NCBI RefSeq assembly: GCF_026340255.1 | Contig: NZ_JAPEPJ010000001.1 | Span: 992,001-1,056,000, forward strand | Source of the DNA: Streptomyces sp. NBC_01408 | GTDB taxonomy: Bacteria; Actinomycetota; Actinomycetes; Streptomycetales; Streptomycetaceae | Length of the DNA stretch: 64,000 bases | Reading direction: 5' to 3' | Shown here: positions 8,927 through 19,623 of the stretch, one piece after another | How the letters are laid out: the number at the start of each line of letters is the position of its first letter | Numbering within the stretch: the stretch's first letter is position 1 | Notes under the pieces: model-generated | The model's input: the letters and a program-made list of their open reading frames with translations, nothing else | Told to the model about the DNA's origin: nothing | Databases searched by the model: none | Made by a program: the position numbers and the translations under genes

Positions 8927-10303
8927 TCACCTGAGGTCGCTCAGCACACCGCTCACGTTGAGCACCTCGTGGCAATCCTGCGCCTGACGGCCGGTGGCGG
9001 GGGTGCCCGGCTTCGCACAGGTCACCTGGACGGTCACAGTCTGGCTCTCGGTGATGCTGATGGGGGTGACCCAGTGGTAATCCTGGTTGCGGAACGTCTC
9101 CAGCGCGATCGTCGTGATCTTGCGGTCGCCGAAGCTGATGGTCACCACGCCTTCGTCGCCCTGGAAGTTGGCGACAACGATGTCCGTGATCCCGAACGCC
9201 TTGCCCGCCGGCACCGTGTAGGCACCGGTCCTGGTCTGCCCGGCGCCGGTCTGCAGGTCGACGGTGGCCGAGCTCTGCTGCCCGCCGACGCCCCCGCCGG
9301 CTCCGGCACCCGCACCGGCTCCGGCGCCCGCACCGGCTCCGGCACCGCCTCCGCCCGTCCCGGGCGCGGGGCTCTTGCCGCCGCCCTGCTGCTGGGCGTC
9401 ACCGGCCCCCGGGATCTGCCCGTTCACGTCCGCACTGGGCGTCGGCCGCTTCTGCACCGCCTGGTCGGCGGCCTCCTTGGCCGTGCTGCGCACGGCCGGG
9501 CGTACCAGCAGGAACCAGGCGAGCAGCAGCGCGAGCAGCGCGGCCAGGACCGCGAGCAGCCAGGTCGGGAAGATCGGGATCTGGATGAACTCCACCTCCA
9601 GCGGGGCCCGGACGGCGTCCGGCTCCGGCCGCTCCTCGCCGTCCCCTCCGGCACCCGCACCGGCACCGTCACCGTGGGCGGCTTCGGCCACCTCCACGGT
9701 GAACGGCCAGGTCACCGGGGCTCCGAACCACACCGGTTTGCCGGTGCGGACCCGCAGCACCACCTCGGCGGACTCCCCCGGCTCCAGCTTCAGCGCCGCG
9801 GGGCTGAAGTCGAACTTCAGCTCCTCGCCCGGCTGCGCGGGCGTGAAACCCAGCCGTACGGGGGAGTTGCCCTCGTTGCGCACGGCAAGCCGGTAACGCC
9901 CGCGCAGCCAGCCGCGGCGGCGTTTGGGAGCGCTCTCTGCGCGCAGCTCCCGGAACTCCTCGACGTGCACGGTGGTCTCGGGGACCCGTACGGACTCGGG
10001 GTGCTCGGTGGGCAGCACGCGCACGGCGAGCGGCACGTCCCCGGCCCGCACCTGCGGGGAACGCGGCGGCGCCAGACGGATCGTCACCGTCTCCGAGGTG
10101 CCGGGGTACAGGGAGACGCGCTCGGGTTCCACCGTGGTCCAGGCAGCGCAGTCGCCGACGACCTCCAGGCGGTACGCCTCGACGATGTCGCTGTCGTTGC
10201 GGACGGTCAGGCTGGTGGATGCGGTACCGCCCGGCGTCACCGACACCGGCGGGATGTCGAGGCCGGGCGCGCCAGGGCTGGGAGAGGCTGCTGGGGATAT
10301 CAC
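8927..10303 (-). CDS. Single-pass membrane protein of the CIS locus (CisA-like layout)
   Basis: A 458-residue protein without a signal peptide. Residues 1-205 hold two beta-sandwich-like halves (VSVTPGGTASTSLTVRNDS; PKRRRGWLRGRYRLAVRN), then an acidic stretch. A single membrane helix follows at about 245-267 (WLLAVLAALLALLLAWFLLV), then a Gly/Ala repeat linker near 319-340 and a C-terminal domain of about 110 residues, presumably outside the cell. Streptomyces CIS loci are reported to carry a membrane protein, CisA, that links the cytoplasmic particle to the membrane; this layout and position fit that role, but I cannot confirm homology. The GTG start at 10303 is preceded by GAGGT. It is divergent from the LuxR gene. 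Confidence 0.75.
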   Translation of the reverse strand: MISPAASPSPGAPGLDIPPVSVTPGGTASTSLTVRNDSDIVEAYRLEVVGDCAAWTTVEPERVSLYPGTSETVTIRLAPPRSPQVRAGDVPLAVRVLPTEHPESVRVPETTVHVEEFRELRAESAPKRRRGWLRGRYRLAVRNEGNSPVRLGFTPAQPGEELKFDFSPAALKLEPGESAEVVLRVRTGKPVWFGAPVTWPFTVEVAEAAHGDGAGAGAGGDGEERPEPDAVRAPLEVEFIQIPIFPTWLLAVLAALLALLLAWFLLVRPAVRSTAKEAADQAVQKRPTPSADVNGQIPGAGDAQQQGGGKSPAPGTGGGGAGAGAGAGAGAGAGAGGGVGGQQSSATVDLQTGAGQTRTGAYTVPAGKAFGITDIVVANFQGDEGVVTISFGDRKITTIALETFRNQDYHWVTPISITESQTVTVQVTCAKPGTPATGRQAQDCHEVLNVSGVLSDLR

Positions 10304-10471
10304 ACCTCGACGCTACGACGACGGCGCGGCCACTTCCAAGGACGCGAGGGCAACGCCCCGGGCAGCCCCGATGCCCCCGCGGGCTCTCCTCAACTCCTCG
10401 CCGTGGACCACCTGTTGGCCATCGGCCCCCTTTCGTGTCCTCACTTACGCATCACGGAACAGGTACGACAC
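10304..10471. promoter_or_regulatory. Divergent promoter region of the CIS regulator and membrane protein
   Basis: A 168-base gap between two genes transcribed away from each other. It must contain both promoters and is the natural site for autoregulation by the LuxR protein. I recognised no clear operator palindrome. Confidence 0.5.
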
Positions 10472-11143
10472 ATGCCCCAGCCCGAGAGCAACGGTCCCTC
10501 CTCCTCAACCGGCGCCGGCCGACGGGTCACCGTGGCCGTGTACGCGTCGGACCCGATCCTGCACGTCGGGGTCGTCCACCAGCTGCGCCAGCGCCCCGAG
10601 ATCGAGCTCGTCGACGACAGAGACGCCGACGGCGCGCAGGTGTCGCTCGTGGCCGTGGACAGCGTGGACGACGAGACGGCCGCCCTGCTGTACCGGCTGC
10701 GGCACAACTCCGACACGCGCACCGGGCTCGTGGTCGGCACGTTCGAATCCGGGGACGCGTTACAGCGCGCCATCGAATGCGGGGTCACCGCGGTGCTGCG
10801 GCGCGCCGAGGCCGACCAGGACCGGCTCCTGGGCCTGGTCCTGGCGATAGCGAACGGCGAGGGCGTGCTGCCCGGCGACCTGCTCGCGAAACTCCTCGAC
10901 CACGTCGGCAGCCTGCAGCGCTCGGCGCTCGACCCGCGCGCCGTGTCCCTGTCCACCCTGACCGCGCGCGAGGCGGACATGCTGCGCCTGGTGTCGGACG
11001 GCCTGGACACCGCGGAGATCGCGCGCAAGACCGCGTACTCCGAGCGGACCGTCAAGAACGTGCTGCACGAGGTCATCACGCGGCTGCAGCTGCGCAATCG
11101 CACCCATGCGGTCGGCTACGCCCTGCGCAACGGGCTGATCTGA
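10472..11143 (+). CDS. LuxR-family (NarL-type) response-regulator-like transcription factor
   Basis: A 223-residue protein with a receiver-like N-terminal domain (VTVAVYASDPILHVGVVHQL, then VSLVAVDSVDDETA at the phospho-acceptor region) and a clear C-terminal LuxR helix-turn-helix from LTAREADMLRLVSDG through TVKNVLHEVITRLQLRNRTH. The receiver lacks an obvious full acidic pocket, so phosphorylation is uncertain; it may be an atypical regulator. Streptomyces CIS clusters have a LuxR regulator at this end, so it is the best candidate for controlling the locus. The ATG at 10472 was chosen because upstream residues in this frame are unstructured and have no SD. Confidence 0.88.
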   Translation: MPQPESNGPSSSTGAGRRVTVAVYASDPILHVGVVHQLRQRPEIELVDDRDADGAQVSLVAVDSVDDETAALLYRLRHNSDTRTGLVVGTFESGDALQRAIECGVTAVLRRAEADQDRLLGLVLAIANGEGVLPGDLLAKLLDHVGSLQRSALDPRAVSLSTLTAREADMLRLVSDGLDTAEIARKTAYSERTVKNVLHEVITRLQLRNRTHAVGYALRNGLI

Positions 11144-11347
11144 CCGTACGGGCGGGGGCGCGGCAGCGGTCCGGCCGCCGGGCTGCCGAGGGGCCGCCGC
11201 CGCGTCGGCCGCCCCCGCCGCTGCCCGAAAGCGCACCGGGTGCTTCCCCCGGGTCCGGCCCCGCGGCCCTGCCGGTCCGCGGGTGCCGGGACGCAGGGTG
11301 GCGGGATCATGCGCAGATGCTGCACCCGGACAGTGAGGTGGACCGTG

Positions 11348-14300
11348 ATGGGCACGGGTGGCTCCGACGGTCGGCGACACCGCTGGGGGAGGGCCGGCGC
11401 GTCGCTGCTGCTGCTGGCCCCCCTGCTCGCGGTGACGGCGGCCACCGGCCCGGGCGACGCCGAGGCGCGGGCCCTGCCGGCCGACGCCGGTGACAGCCGG
11501 GTCGCGTACGCCGGTACGCGCCACCGCAGCCTGGGCCGGGTGGCGACCGGTACGTCCAGCACCCCGCTGTTCGGCGAGGGCCCGGCGCACCAGGACCTCC
11601 AGCCCGCCGCCCTGGGCGACCAGTTGGTCTTCGCCAGCCGCCGCGACGAGCGGAACCCGCAGGTCTACCTGCGGTCCGCGGACGGCTCGGTGCATCGCCT
11701 GACCAGCGGCCTGGACGCGGCGCACCCCCGGCTGACCCCGGACGGCCGGGCGGTCGTATTCGACGCGGCCCGGCCCGCCGGGTCCGGTGGCACCCAGCGC
11801 GACCTGTGGCTGGTGCGCACCGACGGCACGGGCCTCACCCGGCTGACCGACACCCCCGAGAACGAGGAGCACCCCACGGTCTCGCCGGAGGGCGGACGTC
11901 TGGCGTACTCCAGCGACGGCGACCGGGCCGCGGGGCGGCAGGTCTACGTACGCCCCCTGCGGGGCGGCGCCGCCACCCGCGTCACCGACCCCGGCAACGG
12001 CGCGGCCACCGAGCCGGTGTGGAACCCGGTGGACGACGCGGCGAACCGGGACCTGATCGCCTACACCGCCACCGGACCCGCCGGGCCCCGCCTGAGGTGG
12101 ACCGACGGGCGCGGCGACGGGCCGCTGCTGGCGGGCGCGCAGGCGGGCTGGCGTACCCACGGGGCAGCCTGGCTGCCCGACGGGGACGGTGTGCTCTTCC
12201 TCAGCCCGGACCGCACCTGTGACTGCGAGGGCGACTGGGACCACGTCTTCCGGGTGCCCGCCCACTCGGCGCAGACGCCCGAGGTGGTGCTCAGCGAGGA
12301 CCGCGAGGTCGGCCCGCCCACCTGGCTCGGTCCGCTGAAGGGCGGCGGCGCCGTGGTCGAGCGGACCTCGGCCGCCGGGCCGCACGTGGTGACCCTGCAA
12401 GACGCCCGGATGGACGGCTCCGACCCCCGTGACCTCGGCCTGACCATCCTCAAGGAGGACCCGGCGGCCGATACCAACACCGACCCGGCCAAGGACCCGC
12501 TGTTCCAGCCCGCCCCCGGGTACGACCCGTGGACCGAGCGGCAGAACTACACGCCCGACGGACGCAGGATCGTCGTGACCCGCTTCGAGGACACGCCGGA
12601 CGGCCGGATCGAACGGATCTGGATCGTGGACGCCGACGGCTCGAACGCGGCGCCCCTGCCGCTCGCGGGCCGCGGCCCCAAGGACTGGGACACCGACCCG
12701 ACGTTCTCCCCCGACGGCAGGTCCCTCGCCTTCACCCGGACCTCGCCCGGCGGCGTCGGCGGCGCGGCGGGCCCCTCGCGCATCCTGATCGCGGACGCCG
12801 CCACCGGCGCGGTCCGCGGCGAGATCACCCCGCCCGAGGGCCGGCCCCGGGGCGGCGACGCCCAGCCCACGTGGTCCTCCGACGGCACGACACTTGCCTT
12901 CACCCGCAACCACGTGATCAACGGCGGTGGCGGCAACAAGCACGTCTGGACCGTGCCCGTGGACCGCCTGGACCGCCAGCGGGACCTGAGCGCCGCCGTC
13001 TGCCCCGGTGCCTGCGAAGTCATCGACGACAGCCCGGTGTTCTCACCGGACGGCGCCACCCTCGCCTTCAACCGCAAGAACGGCGGCGGCCGCCTCGACG
13101 AGGAGGGCGGCATCCTGCTCGCCTCCCCGGCGGGCGACGCCTGCCGGGTCCTGCTGCCCGACGCCGCCCGCGACGTGCCGGGGGCCTGCGGCCGGGAACT
13201 GCCCGGCACCCCGGACCGCGGACCGTTCCAGCCCCGCGACGCCGCCTGGACCGCCGACGGCAAGAGCCTGGTGCTCAGCGCCCGCGGCTCCCGGGCCCCC
13301 AACAGCCCGGAGAAACTGAAGCTGGTGGACGTGGCCTCCGGCGCCCACAGCCTGCTCGTCACCGGCCTGCCGGGCCGCCAGAAGGAACCCAGCGTCCAGC
13401 AGTCGGTGGACCTCGCGGTCCGGGCACCCGACAGGGCCGCGCCCCTGACCGTGGGCGACTCCGCCACCGTCCGGGTGGACGTCGTCAACCACGGCCCGGC
13501 GGCCTCGCCCGGTACCCGGCTGACCGTCGCGCCCCCGGCCGGTGCGACCGTCACCGCGCTCACCGCGCCCGGCGCCACCTGTGACGCCGAGGCACTGACC
13601 TGCGCCCTGGGCGTGGTGCCCCCCGGCACCACCGTCCCGGTGACCGTCACCCTCACCGGCGTCACCCCCGGGGACCAGCCGGTGGACTGGTCGGTCACCG
13701 GCACCGTCCTCGACCCCCGCCCCAGCGACAACGCCGACCGGACCGTGGTGCCGGTGCGCGCGGCCCCCGAACCCCCGGAGCCCACCCCGACGCCGACACC
13801 CACCCCGACACCCACCCCGACGCCGACGCCGACACCCACCCCGACGCCGACGCCGACGCCGACTCCGACGCCGACTCCGACGCCGACTCCGACGCCGACT
13901 CCGACGCCGACTCCGACACCGACGGCCACGCCGACGCCCGCACCGCCGGAGCCCCCCGCGCCCCCGGCCGGCCCCGGCGTGCGCGTCACGGCGCAGCCGA
14001 ACCCCGGCTACGTGGGCGGCCGCGTCGTCGTCACCTACACCGTCCGCAACGGCCGCAACGCACTGGCCACCGGCCTGCGGCTGCGCATCGGCCTCCCCCA
14101 GGGCGTCCCCCACAACGGGCCGCCGCCGGGCTGCGACCAGAGCTGGACGTGCGCGCTGCCGGACCTGGCCCCCGGCGCCCGGACCGTTCTCCAGGTCGTC
14201 CTCAGCCCCGACAAGGCGCTCACCGACCGGGTGACGGGCAGCCTCACCACGACCGGCACCGACGCCGACCCCCGCGACAACACCGCCGAGCAGCAGCTGC

Positions 14301-14611
14301 GCATCCTCCAGCCGCGCATCGTCGCCGTCCCGCCGATCGGCAGGCCCGGCTTCGTCACCTCCGTACGCGGCGAGGACTTCCCGCCCGGCGTGCCGGTGCG
14401 GTTCACGTGGAAGCCGGGCATCACGGCAGCGGCGGCACCGACCTTCCCGCGCCGCGACGGTACGTTCATCGGCCAGCTGCTGATCCTCGCCAAGGACCAG
14501 ACCGGCCCCCGGGTCATCACCGCGGCCGGCCCCGGCTTCTCCCCGGTGCAGACGGACTTCCTCGTGGTCAACGGCACGGTGCAGCCGCCCGACGAGGTGA
14601 CCCGCCGGTGA
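11348..14611 (+). CDS. Secreted beta-propeller protein with DUF11-like repeats and Thr-Pro linker
   Basis: About 1087 residues. A signal peptide (ASLLLLAPLLAVTAATG) is followed by TolB/WD40-like propeller repeats such as HPRLTPDGRAVVFDA, HPTVSPEGGRLAYSSDGD and DPTFSPDGRSLAFTR. A DUF11/CARDB-like beta-sandwich (ATVTALTAPGATCDAEALTC) precedes a long Thr-Pro tract and a second such domain (YTVRNGRNALATGLRLRIGL); the end resembles an IPT domain. It is predicted to lie outside the membrane. The start was set by GAGGTG at 11335-11340 ahead of GTG/ATG at 11345/11348. Its stop overlaps the DUF4255 gene in a GTGA junction, tying it to the CIS operon. The role is unknown; a surface anchor or sensing partner is possible. 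Confidence 0.75.
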   Translation: MGTGGSDGRRHRWGRAGASLLLLAPLLAVTAATGPGDAEARALPADAGDSRVAYAGTRHRSLGRVATGTSSTPLFGEGPAHQDLQPAALGDQLVFASRRDERNPQVYLRSADGSVHRLTSGLDAAHPRLTPDGRAVVFDAARPAGSGGTQRDLWLVRTDGTGLTRLTDTPENEEHPTVSPEGGRLAYSSDGDRAAGRQVYVRPLRGGAATRVTDPGNGAATEPVWNPVDDAANRDLIAYTATGPAGPRLRWTDGRGDGPLLAGAQAGWRTHGAAWLPDGDGVLFLSPDRTCDCEGDWDHVFRVPAHSAQTPEVVLSEDREVGPPTWLGPLKGGGAVVERTSAAGPHVVTLQDARMDGSDPRDLGLTILKEDPAADTNTDPAKDPLFQPAPGYDPWTERQNYTPDGRRIVVTRFEDTPDGRIERIWIVDADGSNAAPLPLAGRGPKDWDTDPTFSPDGRSLAFTRTSPGGVGGAAGPSRILIADAATGAVRGEITPPEGRPRGGDAQPTWSSDGTTLAFTRNHVINGGGGNKHVWTVPVDRLDRQRDLSAAVCPGACEVIDDSPVFSPDGATLAFNRKNGGGRLDEEGGILLASPAGDACRVLLPDAARDVPGACGRELPGTPDRGPFQPRDAAWTADGKSLVLSARGSRAPNSPEKLKLVDVASGAHSLLVTGLPGRQKEPSVQQSVDLAVRAPDRAAPLTVGDSATVRVDVVNHGPAASPGTRLTVAPPAGATVTALTAPGATCDAEALTCALGVVPPGTTVPVTVTLTGVTPGDQPVDWSVTGTVLDPRPSDNADRTVVPVRAAPEPPEPTPTPTPTPTPTPTPTPTPTPTPTPTPTPTPTPTPTPTPTPTPTPTPTATPTPAPPEPPAPPAGPGVRVTAQPNPGYVGGRVVVTYTVRNGRNALATGLRLRIGLPQGVPHNGPPPGCDQSWTCALPDLAPGARTVLQVVLSPDKALTDRVTGSLTTTGTDADPRDNTAEQQLRILQPRIVAVPPIGRPGFVTSVRGEDFPPGVPVRFTWKPGITAAAAPTFPRRDGTFIGQLLILAKDQTGPRVITAAGPGFSPVQTDFLVVNGTVQPPDEVTRR
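13781..13940 (+). repeat. Thr-Pro coding repeat (ACNCCG units)
   Basis: About 160 bases of alternating Thr-Pro codons, with 18-base sub-periodicity (CCGACGCCGACTCCGAC). It encodes the rigid linker between the propeller half and the C-terminal sandwich domains of the secreted CIS-locus protein. Length is likely to vary among strains by slippage. Confidence 0.9.
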
Positions 14612-15312
14612 TCCACGAAGTCGACGAGGGGCTGCGCCGGCTGCTGGCGGAGTCCGGCCTGGAGGCGTCGGGCGTGGAGGTGGTGTTCGACTCGCCGACG
14701 CGTGACTGGGCGGCGCGCCGCAGCGCGCCCACGGTCTGCGTGTTCCTGTACGACATCCGCGAGGACCACACCCGGCGCGGCAGCGGCGCGGGCGAGGTGT
14801 ACGACGCGGACGGGTTCGTGATCGCGCGCCGCACCCCGCCGCGCTGGTTCGAGCTGACGTACCTGGTCACCGCGTGGGCGAGCAGGCCGCAGGACGAGCA
14901 CCGGCTGCTCTCCCAGGTGCTGTCCTGCCTCGTGTCCACCGACTCGCTGCCCCCGCGCCTGCTCACCGGCACGCTCGCCGAACTCGGGCTGCTCGTGGAC
15001 GTGGACGCGGGGGCCACCGGAATGGACGCACCGGCCGCCTCCGACGTGTGGTCGGCGCTGGGCGGCGAGCTGAAGCCTTCCCTCGGGCTGCGCGTGAAGG
15101 CACCGCTGGCGGGCATCAGCAGGGTCACCGCCCCGCCGGTCACCGAGGGGCTCGTCGTGCGCTCCGTACCGCGGGCCGAACCGGACGGGACCGAGGACGC
15201 GCGCCGGCTGCGCTACGCAGAGCTGGGCGCGCCGGGACCGGAGGGATTCGGCGGCTCCCGGGAGCGGCCGAAGGCCCCCGCGCGCCGCCGGCGGGGGGAA
15301 CGGCAGCCGTGA
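14608..15312 (+). CDS. DUF4255 protein, CIS tail terminator/cap (Pvc16-like)
   Basis: A 234-residue protein beginning at GTG 14608, which overlaps the previous stop as GTGA and has GAGGTG 8 bases upstream. DUF4255 features include IHEVDEGLRRLLAESG, VEVVFDSPTRDWAARR, CVFLYDIREDHTRR, RWFELTYLVTAWASRPQDEH and LLSQVLSCLVSTDSLP. In characterised eCIS particles the DUF4255 protein (Pvc16/Afp16) caps the distal end of tube and sheath. The C-terminal 40 residues are Pro/Arg-rich and probably disordered. Its stop overlaps the AAA ATPase start in a second GTGA, so the two are co-translated. Confidence 0.9.
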   Translation: MIHEVDEGLRRLLAESGLEASGVEVVFDSPTRDWAARRSAPTVCVFLYDIREDHTRRGSGAGEVYDADGFVIARRTPPRWFELTYLVTAWASRPQDEHRLLSQVLSCLVSTDSLPPRLLTGTLAELGLLVDVDAGATGMDAPAASDVWSALGGELKPSLGLRVKAPLAGISRVTAPPVTEGLVVRSVPRAEPDGTEDARRLRYAELGAPGPEGFGGSRERPKAPARRRRGERQP

Positions 15313-17414
15313 CGCACACCCTCCAGCCCGCGCCCACGCCCCCGGCCGGCGCCGGGGCCCCGGCGGGCGCGACCCCGTACCTGTGGGCGCGGCTCCAGCT
15401 CATCGAGGAGCGGGTACGGCAGGCCGTGGCGCTCCGGCGGGCCGTCGATCCCGACCCGGACGACCCCTACCGGGGCCAGTACCTCACCCCCGAGGCGGTC
15501 ATCCGCGTCCTGGACGCACCGCACGGCCCCGCCCTGCCCCCGCCCGCACCGGCCGGTCCCCCGCCCGGCTCGCCGCTCGACGTCCTCGCCACGCGCTTCG
15601 CGCTGGCCCCGCTCGACCTGGACCTGCTCCTGGTCGCCCTGGCTCCGGACCTGGACGCCCGCTTCGAGCAGCTCTACGGCTACCTCAACGACGACCTGAC
15701 CCGCCGCCGGCCCACCGTCGCGCTCGCCCTCGAACTGTGCGGCCACGGCGGGCCGGCGGCCGCGCGGTTCCGGCTCTCCCCCACCGCACCGCTCGTCGCG
15801 GGCGGCCTGCTGGAGGTCACCGAGCCCGAACGGCCGCCCCTGTCACGGGTGCTGGCCGTCCCGGACCGGGTCACCGCCCACCTCCTCGGCGACGCCTCCC
15901 CCGACCCTCGGCTGGCCGACGTACTGGGCGAGGCCGCCGACGACCCGGCCGTCGACCCGGCCGAACTGCACCGGGCCGTCGCCGCGGCCACGAGCGGCAC
16001 CGGCCACGTCCACCTGCGCACCCGCGGCGGCGACCCCGCGGGCCTGGCCGCCGCCGCGCTGCGCGCGAGCGGGCTGCGCCCCCTGGCCCTGGACGCGGCG
16101 GCACTGACCCACCCCACCCGGGCCGTGCCCGAACTCGCCCGCGCCGCCGCCCGCGAGGCCCGCCTGCTGGGCGCCGGTGTGCTGCTCGGTCCGGTGGAGG
16201 AACTGCCCGACAAGCCCGACGAGCGGGCCCGCGTCCTGCGCACCCTGTGCACGGTGCTGCGCGGCATCCCCCTGTTCACGTACGGAGCGGGCGGCTGGGA
16301 ACCCGCCTGGGCGGCCGACACCCCCGTCACCCTGACGGTGGCCGCCCCCTCCCCCGACCGGCACGTCGTGCGCTGGCGCCACGCGCTGGAGCGGGCCGCC
16401 GGAGCATACGGCGCGGGCGGGGACGCCGACGCGCTCGCCCGGTCCGTGTCCGCGCACCGCCTCGACGCCGGACAGCTGCGGCGCGCCGCCGACACCGCGG
16501 TGCGCACGGCTGCGCTCGACGGCCGCCCGGTCTCCCCCGACGACCTGCGCTCCGCCGTACGGTCCCAGAACGGCGCGGGGCTCGCCCGCCTCGCCCGCCG
16601 GGTGGAGCCCGCGGTGGGCTGGGACGACCTGGTGCTGCCCGGCCCCACCCACCGCCGGCTGCGTGAGCTCGCGGTGCGCGCCCGCCACCGCGACCAGGTG
16701 CTCGGCCAGTGGGGCATGCGGCCCGGCGGCGGGCGCGGGCGCGGGGTGATCGCACTGTTCGCGGGTTCCTCCGGCACCGGCAAGACCATGTCCGCCGAGG
16801 TCGTGGCGGCCGACCTGGGCATGGACCTGTACGGGGTGGACCTGTCCACGGTCGTGGACAAGTACGTCGGCGAGACCGAGAAGAACCTGGAGCGGATCTT
16901 CACCGAGGCGTCGGCCGTCAACGCGGTGCTGCTCTTCGACGAGGCCGACGCGATCTTCGGCAAACGCTCGGAGGTCAAGGACGCCCACGACAAGCACGCC
17001 AACATGGAGTCGGCCTACCTGCTCCAGCGGATGGAGTCCTTCGACGGCATCGCCATCCTGACCACCAACCTGCGGGCCAACCTCGACGAGGCGTTCACCC
17101 GCCGCCTCGACGTGATCGCGGACTTCCCGGTGCCCGACGCCACCCAGCGGCTGGCCCTGTGGGAGCGCTGCCTGGGCGACCGGCTGCCCCGGGCCGACGA
17201 CCTCGACCTCGGCTTCTGCGCGGACCGGTTCGAACTGGCCGGAGGCTCCATCCGGGCCTGTGCGGTGACCGCCGCCTACTTCGCGGCCGCGTCAGGTGAG
17301 CCGCTGACCATGCCCCAGGTGGTGACGGCGGTCGCCCAGGAGTACCGCAAGCTCGGCCGCCTGGTCCTGGAGGGCGAGTTCGGGCCGTACGTGGACCAGG
17401 TCACGCACGTGTGA
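15309..17414 (+). CDS. CIS-associated AAA+ ATPase (Pvc15-like)
   Basis: A 701-residue protein starting at the overlapping GTG 15309. The first 440 residues are a helical, Ala-rich region with LYGYLNDDLTRRRPTVALAL typical of the eCIS ATPases. The C-terminal AAA domain has Walker A GSSGTGKT (486-493, Lys492), YGVDLSTVVDKYVGETEKN, Walker B LLFDEAD (Asp544-Glu545), sensor 1 ILTTNLRANLD and the arginine-finger region AFTRRLD. The family is present in almost every eCIS cluster; Pvc15/Afp15 is needed for particle assembly or effector loading. A 168-base gap separates it from the sheath gene, so the structural genes probably have their own promoter. Confidence 0.93.
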   Translation: MTHTLQPAPTPPAGAGAPAGATPYLWARLQLIEERVRQAVALRRAVDPDPDDPYRGQYLTPEAVIRVLDAPHGPALPPPAPAGPPPGSPLDVLATRFALAPLDLDLLLVALAPDLDARFEQLYGYLNDDLTRRRPTVALALELCGHGGPAAARFRLSPTAPLVAGGLLEVTEPERPPLSRVLAVPDRVTAHLLGDASPDPRLADVLGEAADDPAVDPAELHRAVAAATSGTGHVHLRTRGGDPAGLAAAALRASGLRPLALDAAALTHPTRAVPELARAAAREARLLGAGVLLGPVEELPDKPDERARVLRTLCTVLRGIPLFTYGAGGWEPAWAADTPVTLTVAAPSPDRHVVRWRHALERAAGAYGAGGDADALARSVSAHRLDAGQLRRAADTAVRTAALDGRPVSPDDLRSAVRSQNGAGLARLARRVEPAVGWDDLVLPGPTHRRLRELAVRARHRDQVLGQWGMRPGGGRGRGVIALFAGSSGTGKTMSAEVVAADLGMDLYGVDLSTVVDKYVGETEKNLERIFTEASAVNAVLLFDEADAIFGKRSEVKDAHDKHANMESAYLLQRMESFDGIAILTTNLRANLDEAFTRRLDVIADFPVPDATQRLALWERCLGDRLPRADDLDLGFCADRFELAGGSIRACAVTAAYFAAASGEPLTMPQVVTAVAQEYRKLGRLVLEGEFGPYVDQVTHV

Positions 17415-17582
17415 GCCGGGCGGCGGACGGGCCGGGCGTGCTGCCTGGCCGGTCCGGCGGGGCCGACCGGGAGGGCAGCGTACGTGCCCCCGGCCAGGTC
17501 CGAACGCCCCTGCCGTCGGCGACGACCGCCGGAAAGGCTGTGGACAGACCTGATTGCAGAGCCGTGACGCGAAGGAGCGAGC
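17415..17582 (+). promoter_or_regulatory. Gap ahead of the sheath gene with strong ribosome site
   Basis: The region holds no gene. The sheath start is preceded by GAAGGAG at about 17570-17576, a near-consensus Shine-Dalgarno sequence, as expected for the most abundant particle protein. A promoter for the structural block is likely here but no boxes were assigned. Confidence 0.45.
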
Positions 17583-19139
<1,557 letters not shown>

Positions 19140-19182
19140 CATCCGGGACGGCCGGAACAGCAAGGAAAGGTGAAGGACAGTC

Positions 19183-19623
19183 ATGGCAGAGGGCGATGCT
19201 CTTTCCACCCACATCTTCGGCGTGCAGCTCGGTGGCTACCTGGTCGAGTCGATCCAGGAGATCAGCGGCCTGACCGTCGAGGAGGAGGTCGTCGAGGTCC
19301 GCCAGGTCAGCGCGGAGGGCAAGCAGATCATCCGCAAGCAGCCCGGCGCGCGCCAGGCGGGCGAGGTCACGATCACCCGGGGACTCGACAAGAGCAGCGA
19401 GTTCACCAAGTGGATCAAGGAGACCCTGAACAACGGGGCCGTCGACACCGCGCGGCAGAACCTCACCATCGAGATCAAGGACTCCACGGGTGCGACCGTC
19501 CGCCGCATCCAGCTGATGCAGGGCTGGGCCTCCAAGTGGGAGGGCCCCTCCCTCAAGGCCGGCGAGTCCGCCGCGGCCACCGAGTCCGTGACCATCGTGT
19601 TCGAGGAGATCATCGTCGAATGA
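19183..19623 (+). CDS. CIS inner tube protein (major, gp19-like)
   Basis: A 146-residue tail-tube protein. It shows the gp19/Hcp-type fold signatures FGVQLGGYLVESIQEISGL, a run of alternating charged beta strands (EEEVVEVRQVSAEGKQIIRK), KSSEFTKWIKETLNNG and the closing strand VTIVFEEIIVE. It should form stacked hexameric rings inside the sheath. It is placed directly after the sheath with a short gap, as in other eCIS operons, and its stop overlaps the next gene as ATGA. It is the better candidate for the main tube than the second copy at 23918 because it is adjacent to the sheath. Confidence 0.95.
   Translation: MAEGDALSTHIFGVQLGGYLVESIQEISGLTVEEEVVEVRQVSAEGKQIIRKQPGARQAGEVTITRGLDKSSEFTKWIKETLNNGAVDTARQNLTIEIKDSTGATVRRIQLMQGWASKWEGPSLKAGESAAATESVTIVFEEIIVE

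Noticed and set aside
8760..8975. Small open frame on the minus strand between effector and membrane protein genes
   Set aside because: It overlaps the end of the membrane protein gene, has no ribosome site and crosses two hairpins.
13781..13940. Thr-Pro repeat as a possible non-coding satellite
   Set aside because: It lies within an open frame with domains on both sides and translates to a typical linker.
12547..14113. Minus-strand frames rich in Gly-Val opposite the Thr-Pro repeat
   Set aside because: Composition is just the complement of the repeat, and there is no start context or domain.
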